NCBI RefSeq assembly: GCF_000525795.1
Contig: NZ_AOCG01000001.1
Location: 89,288-153,287, forward strand
Origin: Listeria aquatica FSL S10-1188
GTDB taxonomy: Bacteria; Bacillota; Bacilli; Lactobacillales; Listeriaceae
Length of the DNA: 64,000 nucleotides
Reading direction: 5' to 3'
Below the pieces are notes generated by a model. It saw only the letters and a program-made list of their open reading frames with translations. It was not told the origin of the DNA and did not search any database. Of the stretch, positions 56,016-64,000 are shown piece by piece (position 1 is the first letter of the stretch; each line of letters opens with the position of its first letter). A program made the translations under genes and the position numbers.

Positions 56016-56831
56016 TTGCAAGATAATTTGTTTTTGTTGATCGAATCGCATCGCATGGATTTCACCGCTGTGGAACAAGTGATTGCGGATTATTTGGTCT
56101 CAAAAAAACCAATTTTGCGGATCGAAGAACTGGCTAAAGCCATTGCCGTTTCCCCTTCTTCGATCACGCGTTTTTGCAAGAAACTCAACTTGAATAACTA
56201 CAAAGAATTGATTTTTCTTTACAATTTGTCGCTTGAAGACAGTGAAGAAAGCGTCCCCGTTTCCTCAAGTGTAACGGCGAGCTACCACGCGCTTGCGACA
56301 CAAAGTGATACCAATTTTGCGGAAAATGTGATTGAGCATTTTTGTAAGGCGATTTACAGCAAGAAAACGATTAATTTTTGGGGAATGGGATTTAATTCTT
56401 TTGCCGGCGGGGACTTTCAATTTAAGTTTTCCCGCCTTGGCAAATTTGTCCGCGTCGCAAGCGACCAGCATACCATTTTGATGACCGCGCATTTTGCCGA
56501 CCAAAGTGATTTAATTATTATTTCCACGTTACGCGGAGAAGATGAAACGCTCTATGAAGCGGCCAAGATCGCGCAACAAAAAGGCGTTGAAATTTTGCTC
56601 ATTACGGCAAACAAGGAAGCGAAGATTATTCAATTTGCGACGGAAACTCTTTTTGCGGCTTCGCTTTTGGCGGAGGATACGCTGGGAAATATTTCGCCAC
56701 AAATCCCGATTTTAATCGAACTGGATATGATCTACAGGCAATATCAAAATATGTACCAGTCCACTATCCGACAATGGGTCATGTCTGAACAAATTTTGAC
56801 GGATAAATTCAAAGGCGGGTTTTCAGATTGA
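56016..56831 (+). CDS. RpiR/MurR family regulator
   Basis: 271 residues: an N-terminal HTH_6 domain (about 1-75, ELAKAIAVSPSSITRFCKKLNLNNYKEL) and a C-terminal SIS sugar-phosphate-binding domain (about 105-240, with INFWGMGFNSFAGGDFQFKFSRLG and ISTLRGEDETLYEAAKIAQQKG). It probably senses the sugar phosphate made by the upstream PTS/alpha-mannosidase and controls this cluster. The TTG start follows GAGGAG. It may be co-transcribed with mngB (18-base gap). Confidence 0.92.
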   Translation: MQDNLFLLIESHRMDFTAVEQVIADYLVSKKPILRIEELAKAIAVSPSSITRFCKKLNLNNYKELIFLYNLSLEDSEESVPVSSSVTASYHALATQSDTNFAENVIEHFCKAIYSKKTINFWGMGFNSFAGGDFQFKFSRLGKFVRVASDQHTILMTAHFADQSDLIIISTLRGEDETLYEAAKIAQQKGVEILLITANKEAKIIQFATETLFAASLLAEDTLGNISPQIPILIELDMIYRQYQNMYQSTIRQWVMSEQILTDKFKGGFSD

Positions 56832-56968
56832 AACGGGGGAAATAAGCCCGATTCAAGCGTACTATCGCTAGGTGTGAGTTTCTTGCTTAAAAAGGTTTTA
56901 AAGGTGAGAAACTAGGAGAAAAATAGATTTTTGATTAACTACAGAAAAGGGTAGAGAGGTGAAGAAAT

Positions 56969-58302
56969 ATGAAACTCGATAAGCTGCAAAATAATATGAT
57001 TAAAATTGCCAGCAAAATCGAAGCGAATACCATTTTACAAGTCATTAAAAATGCCTTTGTTGCAGCTATTCCATTCACAGTCGTCGGTTCGTTTTCCAAT
57101 TTGATCAAAATGCAATTAGAAGCTCTCGCAAAACACTTGAAAGTGACATCTGGCTTTCTTCCCAAACTGATTGACTTGTTTGGCTCGATTGGGCAAGCAA
57201 CGCTCGGTATGGTCGCTATTATCATCGTTCTCGCTGTATCTTATAACTATGCCAAGGAACTCAAGAAAACAAATGATAAAATGAATGTCGTCTTGGTTGT
57301 TTTGTTAGCGTTTGCATCTTATATGGTGATGGTTCCAAATCTTGTCTCCTCACCGGAGATTAAGCAAGATATCGCTGGCTATGCGAACAACTTTTTTTAG
57401 CTTTGAAGGCATGTTTACAGGTCTCATTACTAGTTTCTTATCCGTGTATCTTTATTCCAAGTTAGCCAAAAGTAAGTTCACTATCAAGATGCCGCCTGGT
57501 GTTCCACCGAACGTATTTAATTCTTTTTTCCTCGCTAATTCCGATTTCAATGGTGCTCTTATTGTTCGGCATTGTACGGATTCTCATTGAAACACTTGGA
57601 TACACATCGTTACTTGATTTGATTAACCAAGTCATCATCACACCGCTAACGGATGTTGGAACTGGTCTTCCTGCAATCATCGTCGTTATCATCTTGATGC
57701 AAGTTTTATGGTTTTTCGGCTTGCATGGTTTTAACATCGTTTGGGGTGTTGTTTCGGCTTTTTGGTTACCGCTGTTTCTTAAAAATGTTTCCGAATTTGC
57801 GGAGCATCACGATTTTTCTCAGATCAGCATTGCGCCCAATACCATGACAAATGTTTACGCTATGATTGGCGGCTCCGGAGCTACATTCGGTTTGATTCTT
57901 GCCATCTTGCTGTTTACTCCTAAAAATTATAGTGGGCGGTCAGTCGCAAAACTCGGGTTTATTCCAGGGCTATTTGGCATTAATGAGCCGATCATTTTTG
58001 GGTTACCGATCGTGCTGAATCCGATTTTCTTCATTCCGTGGGTGGGAGTTCCTGTGATTAACGCGGTCATTGCTTATGTAGTGACGAAAATTGGTTGGGT
58101 TGTGCCACTTGTTGTCCTTAACTCAGGAAATGAACCTATCTTTGTCAGCACGTGGATTTTAGGAGCGTTTCATTTTAGTCCTGTTGTTCTCACGCTTGCG
58201 CTTGTGATCCTCGATATTTTCCTTTACTTGCCATTTATTAAGATGAATCAAAAACTTGATATGGCGGGAGCAAGTGAGAGCGGTGCTAAAACAGAAAAAT
58301 AA
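56969..58302 (+). CDS. PTS cellobiose/lactose-family EIIC permease (two frame shifts as sequenced)
   Basis: About 443 residues after removing one T from T7 (57392-57398) and one from T6 (57524-57529), joining GYANNFFSFEGMFTG and NVFNSFSSLIPISMV. Around ten membrane helices; the substrate-site blocks GLHGFNIVWG, GGSGATFGL and FGINEPIIFGLPIVLNPIFFIPW (with the conserved Glu of NEPI) are present. EIIA and EIIB for this lac-family permease are not in the window, so it depends on components elsewhere. It follows the RpiR gene after a 137-base leader. GAGAGGTG precedes the ATG. Confidence 0.88.
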
Positions 58303-58310
58303 TCGAAAAG

Positions 58311-58345
58311 AGAGTCTGGGAAAAGCGTTCCTAGGCTCTTTGTTT
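58311..58345 (+). terminator. terminator after EIIC gene
   Basis: AGAGTCTGGGAA pairs with TTCCTAGGCTCT (two G-T pairs), followed by TTTGTTT. Confidence 0.75.
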
Positions 58346-58510
58346 AAGTTTCAAGGCTTTTTATGATAATGTCAAAAAGTAGTATAATACAACTAAAAAT
58401 TTGATACTTTGTATTTCTTGAGTGTTTAATAATAAAATTTTATAATAAAATAGGATGGTGGGCTTATCCAGAGTGTAAATAAAAATAGAAAAAAGGATGG
58501 GATTAAGAAG

Positions 58511-59113
58511 ATGAAAACAAATTTGTGGAAAATGTTGTTGTCTGCGTTTATTCTATTGTTTGCTCTAGCGGGATTTTCAAGCGCTGCAAATGCGCATGGA
58601 TATGTAACAAAACCGGGAAGTCGAGCTTATCTTGGTAGTACACAATTTACAAATGATACTGGGCTTGCTCCGTTAAATAAAAATGTTGGAGCTGTTCAAT
58701 ATGAACCACAAAGTATTGAAGCACCTAAAAATACTTTTATTACAGGTAAAATTGCGAGCGCTGCCATTGATCGTTTTAGTGCAATCGATGAACAGACAGC
58801 AACGCGATGGCACAAAACAGATATTACAACGGGAACATTAGCAGTCAACTGGAAGCTAACAGCGCAACACCGGACATCAACATGGGATTATTACATGACA
58901 AAATCTAATTGGGATCCGAACGCACCTCTTAATATTCAGGATTTTGAAAAAATCGCAAGTATTGATGATGGAGGCAGCCTTCCTAATAAGGATGTTGAGC
59001 AAAAAATCAATATTCCAAGTGATAGAAAAGGTTATAACGTCATTTTAGCAGTTTGGAATATTTCCGATACAGTTAATGCGTTCTACCAAGTTATTGATGT
59101 TAATGTAAAATAA
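58511..59113 (+). CDS. AA10 lytic polysaccharide monooxygenase (chitin-binding protein)
   Basis: 200 residues: a signal peptide (1-28, cleavage ANA|HGYV) exposing the N-terminal His that forms the copper histidine brace with the second His in LTAQHRTSTWDYYMTKSNWDPNAP. The conserved aromatic near copper is in NAFYQVIDVNVK at the end. The AA10 domain is the whole mature protein, with no carbohydrate-binding or FnIII module, unlike the longer Listeria and Vibrio relatives. It oxidatively cleaves chitin or cellulose outside the cell. AAAGGATGGG precedes the ATG; the TATAAT at about 58382 suggests a long leader. Confidence 0.93.
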   Translation: MKTNLWKMLLSAFILLFALAGFSSAANAHGYVTKPGSRAYLGSTQFTNDTGLAPLNKNVGAVQYEPQSIEAPKNTFITGKIASAAIDRFSAIDEQTATRWHKTDITTGTLAVNWKLTAQHRTSTWDYYMTKSNWDPNAPLNIQDFEKIASIDDGGSLPNKDVEQKINIPSDRKGYNVILAVWNISDTVNAFYQVIDVNVK

Positions 59114-59178
59114 AAAAGAAATAAAAATCAAATCTATTTTTATTTGCACGCAAACACATTTTGATTTGAAAGCCTAAA

Positions 59179-59220
59179 TTGGCGACAAATGGTATCAGCC
59201 GTTTGTCGCCAGTTTTTTAT
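59179..59220 (+). terminator. terminator of AA10 gene
   Basis: TTGGCGACAAA (59179-59189) pairs with TTTGTCGCCA, with an inner TGG/CCG, then GTTTTTTAT. Confidence 0.88.
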
Positions 59221-59329
59221 CGTCCCAAAGCTTTAAGCATTTGCTCGCAGTAATCTAAATAATCCTGATCAATTGATGTATATTTCGGTAACAGAATTTA
59301 AGTCAAAGTAATGCCGATTTCAGAGAACA
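59221..59329 (-). pseudogene. short remnant reading frame, minus strand
   Basis: In one minus-strand frame: VFSEIGITLT, a stop, then ILLPKYTSIDQDYLDYCEQM and LKALGR before the final stop. The regular amino-acid pattern (short beta turn, Pro, acidic helix) looks protein-like, in the style of a small winged-helix regulator tail, but I cannot identify it. No start. Confidence 0.25.
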
Positions 59330-59335
59330 CTATAA

Positions 59336-59362
59336 AAGTCATGCGGAATTTCCGCATGACTT
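59336..59362 (-). terminator. hairpin after the minus-strand SDR gene
   Basis: AAGTCATGCGGAA and TTCCGCATGACTT are a perfect 13-base stem with a 0-1 base loop, so a tight palindrome. TTTTA follows on the minus strand. It probably terminates the SDR transcript. Confidence 0.7.
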
Positions 59363-59399
59363 ATTTAAATAATCGACTGGATGGTTGAAAAAAGTGCGT

Positions 59400-60138
59400 T
59401 TAGGATTGTTTTGCTGGTAAAATGGTAATTTCATTTACACCAACATCTTTGGGTTGCGATAATGCATAAAGAACGGATTCAGCAACAGACTGTGGAGAAA
59501 TAGCAATTTGATAAAAACGATCCCAATTAGCTCGGTCATCATCAGAAGAAATCGTTTCTAGTAATTCTGTTTGAATGGCACCTGGATATAAAAGGGTCGT
59601 TTTTATATTTGTTCGTTCCGCAATGGATTCCTGCCTTAAGCCTTCGACGATTGCTTTTACCGCAAATTTTGTCCCACAATAAACAGAGTTCCCAGGGAAA
59701 ATTTTCTTACCTGCGATCGAGCTTGTTACAACGACATGCCCGCTTTTTTTGTGCTATGAATTTCGGTAAAACACTGGCGATACTATTTAGAACGCCTTTT
59801 ATATTGATATTAATCATTTCATTCCATTCCTCAAGTTTTAGTTCGCTAATGCTCGATGCTGGCATAATTCCGGCATTAGCAAAAAGAACATCGACTTTCT
59901 TGAAACGACGGATTGTTTCTTGAACTAATTTTTCAACTTGACTTGGCAGACGGACATCCCCTGTTACATAGCCACAATTTTCCTCGCCTAATTCTTTTGT
60001 TAATTGCTGTAGCTTTTCTTCACGTCGCGCGAATAACATCACTTTAGCTCCATTTGCTACAAGTAACCGAGCACTTTCCATCCCGATTCCAGAGGATGCT
60101 CCTGTAATAATAATTACTTTGTCTTGAATATTTTCCAT
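59400..60138 (-). CDS. short-chain dehydrogenase/reductase (one frame shift as sequenced)
   Basis: About 245 residues after removing one base from T7 (59744-59750): FIAQKKSGHVVVTSSIAGKKIFPGNSVYCGTKFAVKAIVEGLRQE. Cofactor motif ITGASSGIGMES (about 11-22), ANAGIMP (about 86-92), catalytic Ser in VVTSSIAG, Tyr/Lys in YCGTKFAV. R at the beta 2 end (FARREEKL) suggests NADPH. Close in style to the YdfG/clavaldehyde-type oxidoreductases. The ATG at 60138 follows AAGGAG by 11 bases. Substrate unknown. Confidence 0.88.
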
Positions 60139-60235
60139 TTTGTCTGACACTCCTTAATTGTTGTATTCATCTGCATGTGTGAGAGGAAGAGGGATTGTCC
60201 CGTTAGCAAAACCCTCTTCCATCCTACAGACAATT

Positions 60236-60283
60236 TGTGAAATACTTTATTTATTTCACAGGAGTATATAGCACAAATTTGTG
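60236..60283. promoter_or_regulatory. palindromes upstream of the SDR gene
   Basis: TGTGAAATA (60236-60244) and TATTTCACA (60252-60260) form an inverted repeat with a 7-base spacer, and CACAAATTTGTG (60272-60283) is a perfect palindrome 12 bases further. A GGAAGAGGG/CCCTCTTCC hairpin lies at about 60186-60220 in the SDR leader. Candidate operators for an HxlR/TetR-type repressor not encoded nearby. Confidence 0.4.
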
Positions 60284-60489
60284 AATTTAAACAGATTATG
60301 CCTGAAAAGTCTATTTTAGGTCGCAAACGATCAGTGAAAGCCTTTTCTTGAATGATTTTGAAATACTATTTATTTTTTTCTAACTAATCATCATTTAAGA
60401 GTTAACTATAAAATTAATGAACGATTTCGGTCAAAAAAGAATCAAAAAACATAAAAAAAATGAGCTTTATGCATATTTAACTCATAGCA

Positions 60490-60518
60490 TTGAATAATTC
60501 TGGTCATCATGCTATTCT
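60490..60518 (+). promoter_or_regulatory. promoter of the EIIA-EIIBC-aldolase operon
   Basis: TTGAAT (60490-60495), a 17-base spacer and TATTCT (60513-60518). The start would fall near 60525. Confidence 0.55.
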
Positions 60519-60531
60519 TAAGACAAATAAA

Positions 60532-60545
60532 GGAAAGCGCTTACT
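60532..60545 (+). promoter_or_regulatory. cre-like site in the PTS-aldolase operon leader
   Basis: GGAAAGCGCTTACT has a perfect GAAAGCGCTTAC core; only the outer bases depart from the CcpA consensus. It lies just downstream of the predicted start, a roadblock position. Confidence 0.55.
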
Positions 60546-60564
60546 TTGTTGGGAGGTTTTTAGC

Positions 60565-61008
60565 TTGAGTATCATGGAATTACTAAATGAAAATCGTATT
60601 ATTTTTGATGAAACAATAACTACAAAAAATGAGCTATTTGAAAAAGTAGCAGAACGTCTTGAAGCAGAAGGATCCATTTTGAATGGCAAAAAATTTGTAA
60701 AAGATCTTTATAAGCGGGAAGCAGAAACTTCAACTGGCATTGAATCTGGGTTTGGCATTCCTCATGCCAAAAGTAAACAAGTAACAAAACCTTTGATTGC
60801 TTTTGTTCATTCCGGGAAAATGACGGATTATTTTGGTCTCGATGAATCACCCGTTGAATGGTCTTTCATCATTGCCGTTCCGAAAAAAGCCGCGGATACA
60901 CATTTGGAGATTTTAAGCGAGCTTTCTCGGAAATTAATGGATCCAGTATTTCAAGAAGAATTAAAAAATACGAAAGATTATGAAAGTGTTAGTGAAGTAT
61001 TAACTTAA
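60565..61008 (+). CDS. PTS fructose-family EIIA component
   Basis: 147-residue PTS_EIIA_2 protein. The phospho-His is in GFGIPHAKSKQV (about 62-73), with YKREAETSTGIESG before it. It passes phosphate to the EIIB of the next gene, 15 bases downstream. TTG at 60565 is preferred: GGGAGG is 8 bases upstream, while the ATG at 60574 is 17 bases away. Paralogue of the EIIA at 52905. Confidence 0.92.
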   Translation: MSIMELLNENRIIFDETITTKNELFEKVAERLEAEGSILNGKKFVKDLYKREAETSTGIESGFGIPHAKSKQVTKPLIAFVHSGKMTDYFGLDESPVEWSFIIAVPKKAADTHLEILSELSRKLMDPVFQEELKNTKDYESVSEVLT

Positions 61009-61023
61009 AAGGAGGCGTCTCAC

Positions 61024-62424
61024 ATGAAAATTGTCGGTGTAACAGCTTGCCCGACTGGAATTGCACATACTTACATGGCAGCAGAAAAGCTGACGAATAC
61101 AGCAGAAGATTTGGGTCATCAAATCAAGATGGAAACACAAGGTGCAAAAGTTGAAAATGTTTTAACAGCTGAAGAAATTGAACAGGCAGATTATGTGATT
61201 CTAGCTGTTGATAAAGACATTGATTTAAGTCGCTTTTCCGGCAAAAAAATAAAACGTGTGTCCACTTCAAGAGCGATCAAAGAAGCAGATCATGTGCTTG
61301 AAGAAACACTAGCAGAAAAAGGATTAACGAAAGCAGAGTCAAGTAAAATAGATGGAAATACAAGTGATGGCAAGAAAGCAGGAATTTATAATCATTTTAT
61401 GAATGGTGTCAACTATATGTTGCCATTTGTCATTGCAGGCGGAATTTTGATCGCTATTAGTTTCGCATTTGGAATTGATGCATCCGATCCAGATTCTAGC
61501 AGTTATAATGCGATTGCCGGAGCCTTTTCGAAAATTGGAGGAGATACAGCCTTTGCGCTAATGGTACCTGCGCTTGCAGCAGGAATCGCAAGTTCTATTG
61601 CCGGACGCGCTGGTTTTGCACCAGGACTTGTTGCAGGGACTCTTGCGACAGCGGGCGGTTCCGGTTTCCTTGGCGGGATGATCGGTGGGATTTTAGCCGG
61701 TTACCTGGCACATTTCTTTGCAAATAAAATTAAAGTAGCTAAATCCATTGCTTCCATTTACCAGTTGATTGTCGTTCCACTTGCAAGCATTGCGATTGTT
61801 GGCTTTGCGATGGTGTTTATCATTGATACCCCGATTTCCTGGTTGCTTGAAGCGCTAACTGGTTGGTTAAATGGACTAGGTGAAACTTCAGGCGTGCTAT
61901 TTGGATTACTGATAGGGGTCATGATGGCAGCAGATATGGGAGGACCGATCAATAAATCCATTTCGACCTTTTCGATTGGCTTGATGACAGCCGGTGTTAA
62001 CGCACCCATTGCAGCGTGTATGGCAGCAGGAATGGTTCCACCACTTGGACTAGCGCTTGCCACCTTATTATTTAAAAACAAATTTACTACGGAGGAAAAA
62101 ACAGCAGGAAAGTCTTGCTGGGTTTTAGGAGCATCCTATATTACAGAAGGCGCGATTCCGTTTGCCGTAGCCGATCCACTGAGAGTCATTCCGAGTCTAA
62201 TGGCAGGCTCCGCAACAGCCGCTGCTATTTCAATGGGGGCTGGAGTAACGTCACTTGCTCCACATGGCGGCATTTGGGTGATGTTTATCCCAAGCGTCAT
62301 CAATCATGTCTTTATCTACTTGCTCGCCATCATTTTAGGAAGCATTGTGACAGCAGTGATGGTTGGGCTGCTTAAGCGTCCCGTTAAAAAAGAAGAACCA
62401 ATAAAACAAGAGGTGAATGTGTAA
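61024..62424 (+). CDS. PTS fructose-family EIIBC component
   Basis: 466 residues. EIIB (1-98) with phospho-Cys in VTACPTGIAHTYMAAE (Cys at 9); EIIC (about 118-455) with nine or so helices, the block AADMGGPINKS (about 299-309) and TEGAIPFAVADPLR (about 372-385). Typical FruA-like II2 composition without EIIA, which is encoded before it. It imports and phosphorylates a hexose, probably a ketose given the aldolase next door. Stop and next start overlap (TAATG). GGAGGCG precedes the ATG. Confidence 0.94.
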   Translation: MKIVGVTACPTGIAHTYMAAEKLTNTAEDLGHQIKMETQGAKVENVLTAEEIEQADYVILAVDKDIDLSRFSGKKIKRVSTSRAIKEADHVLEETLAEKGLTKAESSKIDGNTSDGKKAGIYNHFMNGVNYMLPFVIAGGILIAISFAFGIDASDPDSSSYNAIAGAFSKIGGDTAFALMVPALAAGIASSIAGRAGFAPGLVAGTLATAGGSGFLGGMIGGILAGYLAHFFANKIKVAKSIASIYQLIVVPLASIAIVGFAMVFIIDTPISWLLEALTGWLNGLGETSGVLFGLLIGVMMAADMGGPINKSISTFSIGLMTAGVNAPIAACMAAGMVPPLGLALATLLFKNKFTTEEKTAGKSCWVLGASYITEGAIPFAVADPLRVIPSLMAGSATAAAISMGAGVTSLAPHGGIWVMFIPSVINHVFIYLLAIILGSIVTAVMVGLLKRPVKKEEPIKQEVNV

Positions 62425-63285
62425 TGTTAATGACTATGAAAGAACTATTAAAAGTAGCGAATGAAAATGAATTTGCCGTTCCTGCCTTCAACATTTGCAG
62501 TTACGACATGTTAAAGGCTATCATGGAAGAAGTAGAAGCAAACGAGGCTCCCGTTATCCTTGAAATCCATCCAGATGAAATTGCCTATCTAGGAGATGAA
62601 TTCATTGCAACCGTCAAAGAATATGCCTTAAGAAGTCGCGTTCCAGTTGTCATTCATATGGACCACGGGGGAACGATTCAAGATGTTATGCGCGCCATCC
62701 GAAATGGCTATACGTCCGTTATGATTGATGCTTCGACTGTGCCATATGAAGAAAATGTTGCCTTAACAAAAGAAGTTGTAAAGCTCGCGCACAAAGTGGG
62801 GGTTTCTGTCGAAGCAGAACTTGGCACAATTGGCAATAATGGTTCAGCAGAAGGCGGAGCAGATTCCATCATTTATACAGATCCCGATCAAGCTGAAGAA
62901 TTTGTAAAGGAAACCGAGATTGACACGCTTGCGGTTGCGATTGGAACGGCTCATGGACTTTATCCGAAAGACAAGAAACCAGAGCTTAATATCGACCTTT
63001 TAAAAAACGCTACATGAACGCCTAGATATCCCGTTTGTTTTACACGGAGGGTCAGGGAATCCTGATGCAGAAGTGAGCGAATCTGTCCATTATGGCGTTG
63101 GCAAAGTGAATTTAAGTTCGGATTTAAAAAGTGTCTTTTTTGCAGAAATCCATCGTGTGTTAAATGAAAACAAAGGAATGTATGAACCAAACCAAGTTTA
63201 CCCAGCCGCAAATGAAAAAGTAAAAGAAGTCGTTCGCCATAAACTTAAAATTTTAAACACAATAGGACAAAGTAAGCGATATTAA
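62424..63285 (+). CDS. class II ketose-bisphosphate aldolase, GatY/KbaY/FbaA type (one frame shift as sequenced)
   Basis: About 286 residues after removing one A from A6 (63002-63007), joining LNIDLLK to TLHERLDIPFVLHGGSGNP. Zinc-dependent aldolase: the Zn His ligands in VIHMDHGG (about 74-81), the Glu in EAELGTIG, the later TAHGLYP His and FVLHGGSG His, and the Asp adjacent to HMD. It cleaves fructose- or tagatose-1,6-bisphosphate, or a 1-phosphate ketose, to dihydroxyacetone phosphate. Coupled to the PTS gene, hence the last step of this sugar pathway. Confidence 0.92.
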
Positions 63286-63319
63286 TTTTAAGCAAGAAAA
63301 CGAGTAGGAGGTGAGGGCG

Positions 63320-64000
63320 ATGTTGAGCGTTGCAGAAGAAAGACAACAGCAGATTGTTAATTATTTAAAAGTGGAACAATTTGCTCGGATTCAAGATTTG
63401 ATAAAGCTTGTTAATTATAGTGAAGCGACCGTGAAGCGTGATTTAGTTCATTTAGAAAATAAAGGACTAGTGAGGCGAACAAGAGGCGGGGCCATGATTA
63501 TTGATAATCAAAAAATTGATATCCCATACTTGATGAAGATGAACGAACTTAACAATGAAGAAAATAAAAAGTATGTTGCGGAAGTGGCAAAAACGCTCAT
63601 TCGTGATGATATGGTCATTTTTCTTGATTCAAGTTCAACCTCACTTTATCTAGTAGGTGTACTCAGTCGATTTGAGGGACTTCAAATCATTACAAATGGT
63701 GTGATGACAGCCTCAATGCTATCCGAATTCACGAGCGCACGCGTGAGCATTTTAGGTGGCTCAATTTTGCCGAAGCGTTATACAGTTAACGGAGCCAAAG
63801 CCTATAATGATGCATTAACTTATAACGCAGACATCTCCTTTGTTTCTTGCCGCGGGATTGATTATGATAAAGGTGCGACAGAAACGCATGAAGGCGAGGC
63901 GCTCATCAAACAGGCGTATCGCAGACAATCGAACTTGCTCGTCTTACTTGCAACACAAGAAAAAATGAATCATAAATTTATGATCACCAAAGTCTCGCAT
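63320..64000 (+). CDS. DeoR family regulator (runs off the right edge)
   Basis: 227 codons are visible, and the 3' end is missing. N-terminal HTH (about 5-58: RQQQIVNYLKVEQFARIQDL, SEATVKRDLVHLENKGLVRRTRGGA) then the DeoRC sugar-phosphate sensor domain (about 75 on, MVIFLDSSSTSLYLVGVL, ITNGVMTASML, GGSILPKRYTVNG). DeoR regulators of this kind follow sugar PTS operons and respond to phosphorylated intermediates. AGGAGGTGAGG precedes the ATG, 34 bases after the aldolase. Confidence 0.92.
   Translation, partial: MLSVAEERQQQIVNYLKVEQFARIQDLIKLVNYSEATVKRDLVHLENKGLVRRTRGGAMIIDNQKIDIPYLMKMNELNNEENKKYVAEVAKTLIRDDMVIFLDSSSTSLYLVGVLSRFEGLQIITNGVMTASMLSEFTSARVSILGGSILPKRYTVNGAKAYNDALTYNADISFVSCRGIDYDKGATETHEGEALIKQAYRRQSNLLVLLATQEKMNHKFMITKVSH

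Noticed and set aside
1..64000. CRISPR array, insertion sequences, prophage or integrase genes
   Set aside because: No regularly spaced repeats, transposase motifs, phage structural genes or attachment-site duplications were seen.

Overview
The window looks like a chromosomal segment of a low-GC Gram-positive rod of the family Listeriaceae, most likely a Listeria sensu lato species. This is inferred from gene content and was not tested by any search. Supporting points are the divergent pdxR/pdxST pair, gbuABC, a WxL-domain surface protein, an RsbR-type stressosome protein, a streptococcal/Listeria-type pyruvate formate-lyase (RISGYC), an AA10 chitin-active enzyme, and many PTS operons with strong AGGAGG ribosome binding sites. 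A complete L-arabinose regulon is present, which is unusual for classic Listeria.

Layout. 0-1.4 kb: stress and membrane genes plus a fragment of an Mrr restriction enzyme. 1.5-4.6 kb: vitamin B6 synthesis (pdxST) and its regulator. 4.7-6.1 kb: hydrolase and flavin reductase. 6.2-8.4 kb: an AT-rich GIY-YIG/DUF2075/MazG module. 8.4-15.7 kb: threonine-aldolase-like enzyme, AMP ligase, ABC-2 exporter with DUF1048, MFS drug exporter. 15.8-20.5 kb: pflB, a lone WxL protein, a structured small-RNA candidate and a Crp/Fnr regulator. 20.6-27 kb: acetyltransferase, RsbR-like protein, MFS, amidohydrolase, DUF1801, an orphan rfbB. 27.1-34.8 kb: araR, a sugar porter, araB, araD, araA and an aldose epimerase, with operators and cre sites in the divergent promoter. 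35-42 kb: Bce-type peptide exporter and a heterodimeric multidrug ABC pair. 42-48.3 kb: small genes, rsuA-like synthase, TetR plus SDR, gbuABC. 48.5-51 kb: pseudouridine catabolism (psuK, psuG) and a DUF523 gene. 51.4-58.3 kb: fructose-family PTS, alpha-mannosidase, RpiR regulator and a cellobiose-family EIIC. 58.5-60.1 kb: AA10 monooxygenase and SDR. 60.5-64 kb: fructose-family PTS, class II aldolase and a DeoR regulator cut by the window edge.

A dominant feature is technical. About 27 single-base indels, nearly all in A/T homopolymers of 6-9 bases, break 19 otherwise intact genes, including pflB, araA, araB and gbuC. Restoring one base at each site gives full-length, family-like proteins. 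The pattern fits homopolymer sequencing error better than decay, so coordinates below span the reconstructed genes. By contrast, the Mrr, carboxymuconolactone-decarboxylase and GntR fragments lack most of their genes and look like real remnants.

No tRNA, rRNA, CRISPR array, insertion sequence or prophage was recognised.
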